Below, piece after piece: positions 1-8,096 of a stretch of 36,309 nt of DNA. The translations under genes were made by a program, and so were the position numbers. The DNA is taken from assembly GCA_900542255.1 (NCBI GenBank), contig UQMR01000018.1:1-36309 (forward strand), given 5' to 3'. A model generated the notes under the pieces. The model saw only the letters and a list, made by a program, of their open reading frames with translations, was not told the origin of the DNA and ran no database searches. How positions within the stretch are numbered: the first letter of the stretch is position 1; each line of letters opens with the position of its first letter. This DNA is from an uncultured Porphyromonadaceae bacterium. GTDB taxonomy: Bacteria > Bacteroidota > Bacteroidia > Bacteroidales > Barnesiellaceae_A.

Positions 1-573
1 GTCGTAGAACTGCTCGGTATAGAGTTGGTATTTCTTCCACAATTCGGCAACGGCGGGGGCGGGGACATCGGTGATGGCCTTGAAGTCTTGCTGTATTTGT
101 TGTACTCGCTGGTATTGTTTCCCCACCTCGTCGGGGTTATCTATGATGGCTTTCAGTTCATCGAGCAAGGCATTCTTGCGGGCTAAATTCTCTTCCCGCA
201 CTTTGTCCAACTGTTGCAGATAGAGCGCTTTGCGTTCCTTGTAGGTTGCCAAGAGCTCTTTCAGTTGCTCCTCGTATGGGTCGAACGGCATGACAAACCC
301 CGACTCGGGTTGTCCGCTCTCGATATATGTTTTGTATGCCTCTTCGGTTTCTGTTCGCTTGGTTTTGTAATAGTTTTGTTTGAGAGTGTCTACTTCGTCC
401 TTGATTTCTTCTATCGGACCGTTTACAAGTTCTCCTATCCGTGCGATAATCTCTTCACGGCTCATGGGAGCAGCTTCGGCAGTAGCAGGTGTTTCGGCAC
501 TCCTTTGTTCTTCTTCGGGTTGAAGATTGTTGGCATCACTTGGGATGACGGGATCTAAATGGGTGTTTTCCAT
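1..573 (-). CDS. DUF349 domain protein (C-terminal part outside window)
   Basis: The minus-strand frame opens with ATG at 573 and stays open for 191 codons to the window edge, so only the N-terminal part is present. The first ~35 residues are acidic and low in complexity. After that the protein is highly charged and looks helical or coiled-coil, rich in Lys, Glu and Gln. Near the edge the pattern VPAPAVAELWKKY...FYD fits the repeated W/F-containing helices of DUF349 proteins, which are common in Bacteroidetes and have no settled function that I know of. It is separated from the M16 peptidase gene by 169 bp, so it probably has its own promoter. The domain name is a recognition from memory; the frame itself is certain. 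Confidence 0.75.
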   Translation of the reverse strand, partial: MENTHLDPVIPSDANNLQPEEEQRSAETPATAEAAPMSREEIIARIGELVNGPIEEIKDEVDTLKQNYYKTKRTETEEAYKTYIESGQPESGFVMPFDPYEEQLKELLATYKERKALYLQQLDKVREENLARKNALLDELKAIIDNPDEVGKQYQRVQQIQQDFKAITDVPAPAVAELWKKYQLYTEQFYD

Positions 574-742
574 CTTTATATGTTTTTGCTTTTGTTTTCA
601 ATCCATTTGTTTGGACATGACAAAGTAATAAAAATATTTTGGCAAATCATAAAAAATGCACTTGATTTTTATACAACATTATCACAACAAAATACAATAT
701 ACTGATTTGTAGATTGTTGCGTGTAATATTGTGCGCAGATGG
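574..742. other. AT-rich intergenic region, weak promoter signal
   Basis: AT-rich stretch between the stop of the M16 peptidase gene and the start of the DUF349 gene. On the minus strand TTACTTTG (621-628) is one mismatch from the Bacteroides -7 box TAnnTTTG and has TTTG upstream (643-646), but the 14-bp spacer is shorter than the usual ~19. I see no convincing hairpin terminator for the M16 operon here. Confidence 0.35.
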
Positions 743-1981
743 TTATGATTTGGCCTGATAATATATTGTAGAACAATTTGATGGTATAAGCGTCTTGCAG
801 GCGCACTGCCGCAACCAATCGCCGGTGAGATTTCGGTATTTGTCTATCTCTTTGTTTATGTCATCGGCATTCCCAAGCAATTCGTAATAGGCCAGGTTGG
901 CTGCTTTGTCGGCATAGTTCATGTTCGATACCAGATATTCGGTTTCAAAACAGTTTACGGCTTTGGTCAGCTCTCTTTCGCCGACGGTTTCATGGTGCAG
1001 TCTCTCTAATTCTTCGGCGATGGCACTTTCGCCCTCCTCAAAAGAGATGCCTTTGTTGAGCTTGCCGTTGATGATAAGCATCCCTGTCTCGATATCGCCG
1101 CTTATAGAGGCGTCGATACTGTTGAAGAGGCGTTTGTTCTGTACCAGTTCTTTGTATAGCCGCGATGATGCACCTGTTCCTAAAATGTCGGAGAGGATAT
1201 CGTATGCTTGGTAGTCTTTGTCTTTCCTGCCGCACATATGATATGCCTTTATAATGGCGTCTAACGGCACATTGCGTTCTACGTGCAAGGTGCGGGGCGT
1301 GTTTTGCTGTGGCTCCGGGGGTATATTTCGCGGTGTTATTTTGCGGGCGGCTATGGGTGCAAACCACTTTTCGCATAGCGCGAGCGCTTCCCGGGCTCCT
1401 AAGCTGCCCGATATGCACACTATGGCGTTATTGGGGGCGTAATGTGTATAGTAAAACTCTTTTACTTCATCGAGGCTTGCCTCTTCTATCTCTTTTATAT
1501 CCTTGCCTATGACTGGCCATCGGTAGGGATGGGTCGTATATACGAGCGGTCTCAATAATTGATACACATCGCCGTATGGCTGGTTGAGCGTGCGTTGCTT
1601 GAATTCCTCTATTACCACATGCTTTTGCACGGCCAGGTTTTGCTCCGAGAACGCCAACCCAAGCATACGGTCAGACTCTATCCAGAATGCGGTTTCGGCA
1701 TTGTGGGTGGGCACTATGGTGTAGTAGTTGGTGATGTCGTTGCTGGTCCACGCGTTATTGTCGCCGCCGGCTCTTTGCAGTGGGGTGTCGAAGTCGGGAA
1801 TATTTACCGAGCCGCCAAACATCAGGTGCTCGAATAGATGTGCAAATCCCGTGCGGTGCGGTGACTCGTCTTTCGAGCCTACGTCGTATAGTATGTTGAC
1901 GGCAGCCATGCGGGTATTGCCATCATAGTGATGCAACACCCGCAAACCGTTAGAGAGCAGGTATTTTTCTACCTTTATCAT
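743..1981 (-). CDS. M16 family zinc metallopeptidase
   Basis: A 412-residue member of the pitrilysin/insulinase-like M16 family, of the two-domain M16B size. The inverted zinc motif HLFEH lies at residues 48-52, which supplies the two His ligands and the catalytic Glu. The downstream VVIEEFKQR stretch fits the region with the third (Glu) ligand, so this looks like a catalytically competent subunit rather than the inactive partner. No signal peptide is visible, so it probably acts in the cytoplasm, degrading peptides. It is the last gene of the minus-strand operon, 15 bp after the cyclophilin lipoprotein gene. The start at 1981 is the only good ATG before the conserved N-terminus. Confidence 0.9.
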   Translation of the reverse strand: MIKVEKYLLSNGLRVLHHYDGNTRMAAVNILYDVGSKDESPHRTGFAHLFEHLMFGGSVNIPDFDTPLQRAGGDNNAWTSNDITNYYTIVPTHNAETAFWIESDRMLGLAFSEQNLAVQKHVVIEEFKQRTLNQPYGDVYQLLRPLVYTTHPYRWPVIGKDIKEIEEASLDEVKEFYYTHYAPNNAIVCISGSLGAREALALCEKWFAPIAARKITPRNIPPEPQQNTPRTLHVERNVPLDAIIKAYHMCGRKDKDYQAYDILSDILGTGASSRLYKELVQNKRLFNSIDASISGDIETGMLIINGKLNKGISFEEGESAIAEELERLHHETVGERELTKAVNCFETEYLVSNMNYADKAANLAYYELLGNADDINKEIDKYRNLTGDWLRQCACKTLIPSNCSTIYYQAKS

Positions 1982-1996
1982 GCTTCTGCAATCCTG

Positions 1997-2836
1997 TTAC
2001 AAAATCTTCATAGAGATTATCTTTACATCCTCTTTCGGGCGGTCGGCCGAGTCGGTTGCAACTTTCTCTATTTTCTCTACGATGTCCATGCCTTCTATCA
2101 CTTCGCCGAATACAGTGTATGCGCCGTCCAAGTGAGGAGCACCTCCTATGGTGGTGTAAGCCTGTCTCTGCTCTTCGGTAAGGGTGGCTTTCCCCTCGCG
2201 GGCTATTTGTGCGTTCATCTCGGCGATGAGCTGTTCTTGCAGGGCTTGCAAGCCTTGGGTGTCGCGTGCGCGACGCATAGCCAATATTTCATCACGGTGA
2301 GCCTCTACCAGTTGATTGAATACGTTTTGCTCTTGTTGCATTTGCAATTGACGTTCTACCTGGCCTATTTGCCCGGCCGGGATGACTTCGCCTGTAACGA
2401 TGTAGAACTGCGAGCCGGATGATGCCTTCTTCGGGTTTACGTTGTCTCCTTGTCTGGCTGCTGCAAGGGCCCCCTTCTTATGAAAATATTTCGGATATAC
2501 AAACTCGGCCGGAATGGTATATCCCGGGTCGCCCATACCCAGCCTTTGCCCCGGCTTGGCATTGCGTGAGTCGCCGTCGCCGGCCTGTATCATAAATTTG
2601 TTGATAACCCGGTGAAACAGCGTACCGTTATAATAGCCTTCTTGGGCCAATTTTACAAAATTGTCGCGGTGGGCAGGTGTCTCGTTATACAACATTACCT
2701 TTATATGTCCCATAGAGGTTTCTATATCGACGCATACGTTGTCGTTTACTGCCGTATCGGCAGCCTTTTTCGATTCACAACTCATACTTAAAAATAGAAA
2801 AATAAATAATATGAATAAATATTGTTTGTTTGCCAT
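1997..2836 (-). CDS. cyclophilin-type peptidyl-prolyl isomerase, lipoprotein
   Basis: Catalyses cis-trans isomerisation of X-Pro bonds in envelope proteins. Cyclophilin signatures are visible: NETPAHRDNF, GTLFHRVINKFMIQAGD, the GSQFYIVTG block and a C-terminal VFGEVIEGMDIV. Between GSQFYIVTG and VFGEV lies an extra ~70-residue Gln/Glu/Ala-rich helical insert that ordinary 165-residue cyclophilins lack. I chose the ATG at 2836 because it gives a short lipoprotein signal ending in LSMSC and is preceded by AGAGA. An upstream in-frame ATG at 2857 directly abuts the maf stop and would add seven charged residues before the signal. The predicted location is a lipidated periplasmic protein. Confidence 0.9.
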   Translation of the reverse strand: MANKQYLFILFIFLFLSMSCESKKAADTAVNDNVCVDIETSMGHIKVMLYNETPAHRDNFVKLAQEGYYNGTLFHRVINKFMIQAGDGDSRNAKPGQRLGMGDPGYTIPAEFVYPKYFHKKGALAAARQGDNVNPKKASSGSQFYIVTGEVIPAGQIGQVERQLQMQQEQNVFNQLVEAHRDEILAMRRARDTQGLQALQEQLIAEMNAQIAREGKATLTEEQRQAYTTIGGAPHLDGAYTVFGEVIEGMDIVEKIEKVATDSADRPKEDVKIISMKIL

Positions 2837-2857
2837 ATCTCTCTTGTTATGTTGCAT

Positions 2858-3439
2858 TTATATCTTCTTTAACTCCTGATAGAGACGCTGTATGGGCAGT
2901 CCCATCACATTGTAATAGCTGCCTTCTATACCGGTTACTCCTATGTAGCCTATCCATTCTTGTATGCCGTATGCGCCGGCTTTGTCTAAGGGGTTGTAGC
3001 GGGTTACATAATAGTCTATCTCCTCGTCCGTGAGACGGGCAAAGGTGACGTGCGACGATGTGGCAAATACACGTTGCATCTGTGTCGTCGTTATGGCCAC
3101 ACCGGTAATTACGGTGTGTGTGCGTCCCGACAGTTCATGCAGCATGGCCCGTGCGTGGTCGGGGGTGGCGGGCTTGCCATATACTTTGCCGTCGAGCCAA
3201 ACAATCGTGTCGGCTGTGATGAGCAAAGTGTCGTCGTCCATGAGGCTGCGATAGGCATCGGCTTTTTCTTTGGCTATATACATGGGTATCTCCTCGCCAG
3301 AGAGTTGCGCGGGGTATGATTCGTCTACCGAGGGCAGGCTTGTAACGTCATAATCTATCCCGATGCCCGAGAGCAGTTCGCGGCGACGGGGGGAATTGCT
3401 GGCAAGCAATATGTGGTAGTGAGAAATATTGTCGAGCAT
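2858..3439 (-). CDS. maf: Maf-family nucleoside triphosphate pyrophosphatase
   Basis: A 193-residue house-cleaning pyrophosphatase that hydrolyses non-canonical or selected nucleoside triphosphates (dTTP/UTP type in the YhdE branch) to the monophosphate. The N-terminal LLASNSPRRRELL (residues 11-23) is the Maf phosphate-binding signature. Further family blocks are the acidic DESYP after strand 2, ADTIVWLDGKVYGKP and DKAGAYGIQ. Length is normal for the family. It lies 28 bp after the KdsC-type gene and abuts the cyclophilin gene, so it is an internal operon gene. Which nucleotides it prefers cannot be told with certainty from sequence alone. Confidence 0.92.
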   Translation of the reverse strand: MLDNISHYHILLASNSPRRRELLSGIGIDYDVTSLPSVDESYPAQLSGEEIPMYIAKEKADAYRSLMDDDTLLITADTIVWLDGKVYGKPATPDHARAMLHELSGRTHTVITGVAITTTQMQRVFATSSHVTFARLTDEEIDYYVTRYNPLDKAGAYGIQEWIGYIGVTGIEGSYYNVMGLPIQRLYQELKKI

Positions 3440-3467
3440 GGGGCGGGTGTGTTGGGGGAAATATCGT

Positions 3468-3992
3468 TTACCATCCGAACGCTTTCTTGTCTTGCATCCA
3501 GTTGTTTTGGGCTTTCAATATCTGTTCTATGACATCGCGTGCACAACCATAGCCTCCCTGTATGGGCGAGATGTATTTGGCTATGGCACATATCTCGGGT
3601 GCGGCGTCAGAGGGGCAGCAGGGTAGGCCTACGGTGCGCATGGCCTCGTAGTCGGGTATGTCGTCGCCCATATACAGCACTTCGTCGGCTTTTATTTTCA
3701 CTTCGTCGAGCCATTGGTGCAATACCTCTATCTTGATATTGGCTCCCATATATATGTGCTTGATGCCGAGGGCGGCATATCGTTGCTCGATAGACTCACC
3801 GCGGGCACCCGTGATAATGGCTATGGGGTATCCTGTTTTGACGGCGAGTTGCAGTGCATAACCGTCTTTTACGTTGACCATGCGTGTGGGGCCGTGTCCG
3901 GGGAACAGCGGTATTGTCGATGGTGACAATACACCGTCTATATCGAACGCAAACGCCTTTATAAGAGATAAATCATAATCTACACGGCTCAT
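3468..3992 (-). CDS. kdsC: KdsC-type HAD phosphatase (KDO-8-P phosphatase-like)
   Basis: A 174-residue C0-type HAD hydrolase without a cap domain, expected to work as a tetramer. The nucleophile motif DIDGVLS has its two Asp at residues 17 and 19. Later motifs are IAIITGARG (motif II Thr), a Lys in NIKIEVL and YMGDDIPDYE (motif IV Asp pair). The family dephosphorylates 3-deoxy-D-manno-octulosonate 8-phosphate in lipopolysaccharide inner-core synthesis. I placed the start at 3992 because its ATG overlaps the TGA of the DUF2520 gene by 4 nt (ATGA), a typical coupled start. The longer frame from 4019 would overlap by 31 nt and add Gln/Lys-rich residues that match no family feature. Confidence 0.88.
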   Translation of the reverse strand: MSRVDYDLSLIKAFAFDIDGVLSPSTIPLFPGHGPTRMVNVKDGYALQLAVKTGYPIAIITGARGESIEQRYAALGIKHIYMGANIKIEVLHQWLDEVKIKADEVLYMGDDIPDYEAMRTVGLPCCPSDAAPEICAIAKYISPIQGGYGCARDVIEQILKAQNNWMQDKKAFGW

Positions 3993-4825
3993 AATGGGTT
4001 GTTTGAGTTGTTTTTGCAAGAATTTTTGTTTTGCCCGTATCGTTCTATGTCGAGGCTTATCAGTTTATATAACTCGGCCTCGGGCGTGCCTTCGAGCAAG
4101 GCAAGATGTTTGCTCATGACATTCTTGTCGTGGCGTATGGCCGGACCTGTCTGGGCTTCAATCGGTGCCATCTGCTCGGCCTTCCTCTCTGTCTCGCGAA
4201 TGAGCAGTTTCATGACGTCGAAACTCAGCCCTTGTGCTTCGAGCAGGTGCGCTGCAATCGCATACATGTGGTTTGAGAAGTTGCAGGCAAATACGGCGGC
4301 AAGATGCACGGCTTTGCGTTGTGCCGAGTCGCATCGTATCACATGCCCCGATATGCGTGTGGCCAGAGCCTCTATTCTCGTGCAATCGGGCTCATCCGAA
4401 GCCTCTATGAAGATAGGTACTCCGCACCAATCGGTTTCCCGCTCTTTGTGTACGGTCTGCATGGGGTATAATACTCCGTAGTGCGGTGTCTTGTCTCTGA
4501 ATATTCCGGCCTCCATGCTGCCGGCGGTGTGTACCCATAAAGCGTCGTTGCAGGGCATGTCGGCTATGATGGAGGGCAGGGCATTGTCGCTTACCGAGAA
4601 GAGATAGAGCGTTGCGTCGTTGCATATCTCCGATATCTTGTCGGTTACGGCAACATCTTGGTGCAGCCGTTGTTGCAGCGCAATCGCCGCAGCGAGCGAG
4701 CGGTTATATATTTGCACGATTTCGCATCGGGCATGAGCGAGGGCTATGGCAAGTTGTGTTGCCATATTGCCCGCTCCTATGATTACGATGCGCTCTTGTG
4801 CCGGTGTAGGGTGGGTGACACTCAT
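3989..4825 (-). CDS. Rossmann-fold / DUF2520 dehydrogenase-like protein
   Basis: A 278-residue protein. It opens with a Rossmann nucleotide-binding motif IVIIGAGNMATQLAIALA, similar to pyrroline-5-carboxylate reductases, and has a C-terminal all-helical DUF2520 domain (HLAAVFACNFSNHMYAIA is typical). The reaction is unknown to me; the fold suggests an NAD(P)-dependent oxidoreductase. I chose the ATG at 4825, 8 nt after the nitroreductase stop. The frame reaches 4864, but that extension would overlap the upstream gene and adds nothing family-like. In Bacteroidales this gene commonly sits next to kdsC and maf, as here; the link to lipopolysaccharide or cofactor metabolism is not shown. Confidence 0.85.
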   Translation of the reverse strand: MSVTHPTPAQERIVIIGAGNMATQLAIALAHARCEIVQIYNRSLAAAIALQQRLHQDVAVTDKISEICNDATLYLFSVSDNALPSIIADMPCNDALWVHTAGSMEAGIFRDKTPHYGVLYPMQTVHKERETDWCGVPIFIEASDEPDCTRIEALATRISGHVIRCDSAQRKAVHLAAVFACNFSNHMYAIAAHLLEAQGLSFDVMKLLIRETERKAEQMAPIEAQTGPAIRHDKNVMSKHLALLEGTPEAELYKLISLDIERYGQNKNSCKNNSNNPL

Positions 4826-4833
4826 TTTACCAC

Positions 4834-5358
4834 TTACCACTGTGCGATGTGTACTTTTTCCCACATCATTTTGTTTTCGTCAAACGGCTTGCGCTCCTCG
4901 TTTTTGTGTCCTATCGATATGGCGCACAAAATACCCATCTCTTCGGGGATGGAGAGCAGCTCGCGAACGTAATCTTCGGTAGCCTCACTGCCGACAAATC
5001 TGTTGCGCAGCTGTATCCAGCAACTGCCCAGCCCCAGGTCGTGTGCTTGCAACTGCATCAAGGTAGCTGCTATGGCTCCGTCTTCGACCCAAGCCTCGCT
5101 GCGGGTCATGTCTACCGTAACTACAATCGTGAGTGCCGACCCGGCAATGGGTGTCGCTCCGGCATCGCGGCATTCAGAGAGTTGTCGCAACACCTCCTTG
5201 TCTTCTACGACAATGAAATTCCATGCCGTAGAGCGCTTCGATGTCGGAGCCATCAATCCGGCTTCGAGAATGGTTTGTACATCGTCGGCGTTGATGGGCT
5301 CATCGGTATATTTGCGGATACTATGCCGCGTAAGCAACAGTTCGTGAAAATTTTTCAT
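4834..5358 (-). CDS. nitroreductase family FMN oxidoreductase
   Basis: A 174-residue flavoprotein of the nitroreductase superfamily, predicted to reduce nitro, quinone or related substrates with NAD(P)H. The N-terminal LLTRHSIRKYTDEPI is the FMN-phosphate-binding start. APTSKRSTAWNFIVVED and the C-terminal ISIGHKNEERKPFDE are the other family blocks. There is no signal peptide, so it is cytoplasmic. It is the first gene of the minus-strand operon, with a good Bacteroides-type promoter immediately upstream. Its physiological substrate cannot be inferred. Confidence 0.88.
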   Translation of the reverse strand: MKNFHELLLTRHSIRKYTDEPINADDVQTILEAGLMAPTSKRSTAWNFIVVEDKEVLRQLSECRDAGATPIAGSALTIVVTVDMTRSEAWVEDGAIAATLMQLQAHDLGLGSCWIQLRNRFVGSEATEDYVRELLSIPEEMGILCAISIGHKNEERKPFDENKMMWEKVHIAQW

Positions 5359-5380
5359 AATGATTCCTGTAAGATATATG

Positions 5381-5411
5381 CAAATATACGACTATTTTTG
5401 TTGCCCCGAAA
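5381..5411 (-). promoter_or_regulatory. Bacteroides-type promoter for the nitroreductase-M16 operon
   Basis: On the minus strand TATATTTG (5381-5388) matches the Bacteroides -7 consensus TAnnTTTG exactly. Exactly 19 nt upstream is TTTC (5408-5411), a 3/4 match to the -33 TTTG. The -7 box lies about 22 bp before the nitroreductase ATG, so the leader should be short. Confidence 0.65.
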
Positions 5412-5492
5412 TGAATTTTCGGGCTTAATTATACGCAAAATCGAAATTTGCCGTTATTGTATAGTGAGAAGTCGATTCTTCACAGTTGTCAC

Positions 5493-7934
5493 ATGGATTT
5501 CATGCCTATAAAATATAACATACTGCTTTGTATGCTGCTGTTGTGCGGGATTATGCCCATGACGGCGCAAAATATTGTAAAGATCAGCGGTCGGGTTATC
5601 GATGCCGACAATCAGCCGGTGGAGCTGGCCATAGTGCGCATTGCAGGCACTACGACAGGTACTTCGACCAATCTGGAAGGAAAATATGAGTTGAAAGTGG
5701 CTTCGGCCGATACGGTGAAAGTCATCTACTCTTGTTTGGGATACAGGGAAGAGGAGCGGATTTTACGGAACCCGTCGGGCGAAGTACGGCTCGAAGTACA
5801 GTTGCAGAAGAAAACATTTAGTTTGCAGGATGTCGTTGTTACCGAGTTCCGCCGACAGCAGGGGACAATGCAAACCATCGACCCCAAGGATTTTCGGCTG
5901 GTGCCCGATGCTTCGGGCGGCAGTATAGAGTCGATGCTGGCGACTTTTGCCGGTGTAAATTCGAGTAACGAGCTGAGTTCGCAATACTCGGTGCGTGGCG
6001 GAAACTTCGATGAAAACATAGTGTATATCAATGGCGTGGAGATATACAGGCCATTGCTGGTGCGTTCGGGCCAACAAGAGGGCATGAGCGTAATCAACCC
6101 CGACCTGGTAGCGTCGATAGGCTTCTCGTCGGGCGGATTCTCGGCCGAGTATGGCGATAAAATGTCATCGGTGCTCGATATTCGCTACAAGCGTCCCGAG
6201 GCGCTCGAAGTTTCGTTGTCGGGCAGTTTCCTCGGAGCAACGGCATCGGTGGGGCACAGTACCGGGAAATTTACCCAGCTGCACGGTATAAGGTATCATA
6301 CCAACTCGACATTGTTGAGTTCGCTCGATGTGAAAGGAGAGTACGACCCCTCGTATTTCGACTATCAAACGTATATGACCTATCAGTTCAATCCCCAGTG
6401 GGAGGTTGCGTTCTTGGGTAACATCGCTATCAATAACTACCGTTTTACGCCTACCGAGCAAACCACCTCTTTCGGTACGGCATACGATACGAAAAGTTTT
6501 AAGGTCTATTTCGATGGTCAGGAGAAGGATATCTTCGAGACCTATTTCGGCTCGTTGTCATTGGCATTCAACCCGACTAAAAATGACCAGCTGTCGTTGC
6601 AGTTATCGGCATTCCGTTCCAACGAGTATGTGTCGTATGACATCTCGGGGCAATATTGGCTCGACGAGTTGGCCGGGGACGGCGCGGGCGGTACGCCGGC
6701 CGAAGAGGAAACCCCCAAGGGAGATTTGGGTGTAGGTACCTATCACGAACATGCCCGTAACCGACTCATCGCAACCGTTATGTCGGTTGCCCTCAAAGGT
6801 TCGCATCGGGTAGGGGCCAACGATATACGCTGGGGCGTTACATACAACAAAGAGCAGATATATGATTACTTGCGGGAGTGGGAAATGCGCGACTCGGCCG
6901 GTTATACACTGCCGCATGTAGGCGACGACATACAGATGATTTATAATATCGTGTCGCAAAACGAACTCTCAACCAACCGTCTGTCGGCTTTCTTGCAAGA
7001 TACTTACCGGTTGCGCACATCCATAGGCCGTTTCTATTTCAATGCCGGTGTGAGAGCCTCCTATTGGGACTTTAACAACGAGTGTATCGTCAGCCCCCGG
7101 GCGTCGGTGACATATATCCCCGAGCGCAACGACCGTTTTACTTTCAGGCTGGCAGGAGGTGTCTACTACCAGGCGCCCTTCTATAAGGAGTTCCGGGATA
7201 CCATAGGCGACGGCCGCAATAATTTTTATGTCCATCTCAACGACCAGATACGTTCGCAGCAATCCATACAGGTTGTTGCGGGTGGCGATTACACGTTCAG
7301 GGCATTGGACCGCCCCTTTAAGGTCTCCCTTGAAATGTATTACAAGAAGCTCAACGACCTTATACCCTATGAGGCAAACAACGTGAAACTTTGGTATAGC
7401 GGTGTAAATGAGGCAAGCGGATACGCGGCGGGAATCGACTTCAAGCTATATGGCGAGTTCGTTCCGGGTACCGATTCGTGGCTTAGCGTATCGCTTATGA
7501 AAACGCAAGAGGTTATCGATGGTGTAAAAGTGCCTTTGCCTACCGACCAGCGGTACAGCCTCGGGCTTTTCTTCCAAGATTATGTGCCCAAGCTGCCTAT
7601 GTTCAAGATTAGTTTGAAGGCAATTTGGGCCGACGGCCTTACATTCGGTTCGCCCATGGAGGGGCGTACGGCGGGATATTATAGGGCTCCCGCATATCGG
7701 CGTGTCGACGTGGGTCTCTCTTATATCCTTATCGGCGGCAATGAGCAATGGTCGAAGTATGGCATTTGGCGTCATGTCAAAGGGGCGACAATCGGTCTTG
7801 ATGTGTTCAATATCTTCGATTTTGCCAATGTCAACTCCTATACATGGGTTACCGATGTAAACAATGTGCAGTATGCCGTACCCAATTATCTGACCCGCCG
7901 ACAGATTAACTTGCGACTGGCTGTGCAGTTCTGA
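5493..7934 (+). CDS. TonB-dependent receptor with carboxypeptidase-regulatory N-domain
   Basis: An 813-residue outer-membrane beta-barrel transporter. In order: a signal peptide ending in MTAQN, a CarboxypepD_reg-like beta-sandwich (VKISGRVIDADNQPVELAIV...), a plug domain (SQYSVRGGNFDENIVYINGVEIY, then SAEYGDKMSSVLD) and a long barrel ending in the aromatic residue expected for BAM recognition (LRLAVQF). It imports a ligand using TonB energy; the ligand is unknown. No SusD partner, anti-sigma factor or SusR-like regulator is next to it, so it is not a classic polysaccharide-utilisation pair. The frame runs back to a TTG at 5448, but ATG 5493 (or 5502) gives a normal signal peptide. I see no clear -7/-33 pair upstream. 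Confidence 0.9.
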   Translation: MDFMPIKYNILLCMLLLCGIMPMTAQNIVKISGRVIDADNQPVELAIVRIAGTTTGTSTNLEGKYELKVASADTVKVIYSCLGYREEERILRNPSGEVRLEVQLQKKTFSLQDVVVTEFRRQQGTMQTIDPKDFRLVPDASGGSIESMLATFAGVNSSNELSSQYSVRGGNFDENIVYINGVEIYRPLLVRSGQQEGMSVINPDLVASIGFSSGGFSAEYGDKMSSVLDIRYKRPEALEVSLSGSFLGATASVGHSTGKFTQLHGIRYHTNSTLLSSLDVKGEYDPSYFDYQTYMTYQFNPQWEVAFLGNIAINNYRFTPTEQTTSFGTAYDTKSFKVYFDGQEKDIFETYFGSLSLAFNPTKNDQLSLQLSAFRSNEYVSYDISGQYWLDELAGDGAGGTPAEEETPKGDLGVGTYHEHARNRLIATVMSVALKGSHRVGANDIRWGVTYNKEQIYDYLREWEMRDSAGYTLPHVGDDIQMIYNIVSQNELSTNRLSAFLQDTYRLRTSIGRFYFNAGVRASYWDFNNECIVSPRASVTYIPERNDRFTFRLAGGVYYQAPFYKEFRDTIGDGRNNFYVHLNDQIRSQQSIQVVAGGDYTFRALDRPFKVSLEMYYKKLNDLIPYEANNVKLWYSGVNEASGYAAGIDFKLYGEFVPGTDSWLSVSLMKTQEVIDGVKVPLPTDQRYSLGLFFQDYVPKLPMFKISLKAIWADGLTFGSPMEGRTAGYYRAPAYRRVDVGLSYILIGGNEQWSKYGIWRHVKGATIGLDVFNIFDFANVNSYTWVTDVNNVQYAVPNYLTRRQINLRLAVQF

Positions 7935-8010
7935 TGCGTATTCACTGCTTTTTCTCGAAGAATAGTTTGTTCTCCGACTCGATTTAGTATTTTGGTGTTT
8001 ATCGATATAA

Positions 8011-8054
8011 CGAGCCCCTTGCCTTGTTGACGATTACAATAGGCAAGGGGCTCG
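8011..8054. terminator. perfect 14-bp hairpin between convergent genes
   Basis: CGAGCCCCTTGCCT (8011-8024) and its exact reverse complement (8041-8054) enclose a 16-nt loop. It lies 76 bp after the TonB receptor stop and 42 bp after the stop of the convergent glutamate-synthase-like gene. The stem is GC-rich and would form in either transcript, so a bidirectional terminator is likely. Neither side has a clear U-run, which is not unusual in Bacteroidetes. Confidence 0.75.
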
Positions 8055-8096
8055 AAGTGTCTGTATGTTTGATGGTATTGATGAGCTGGGGGAGAC

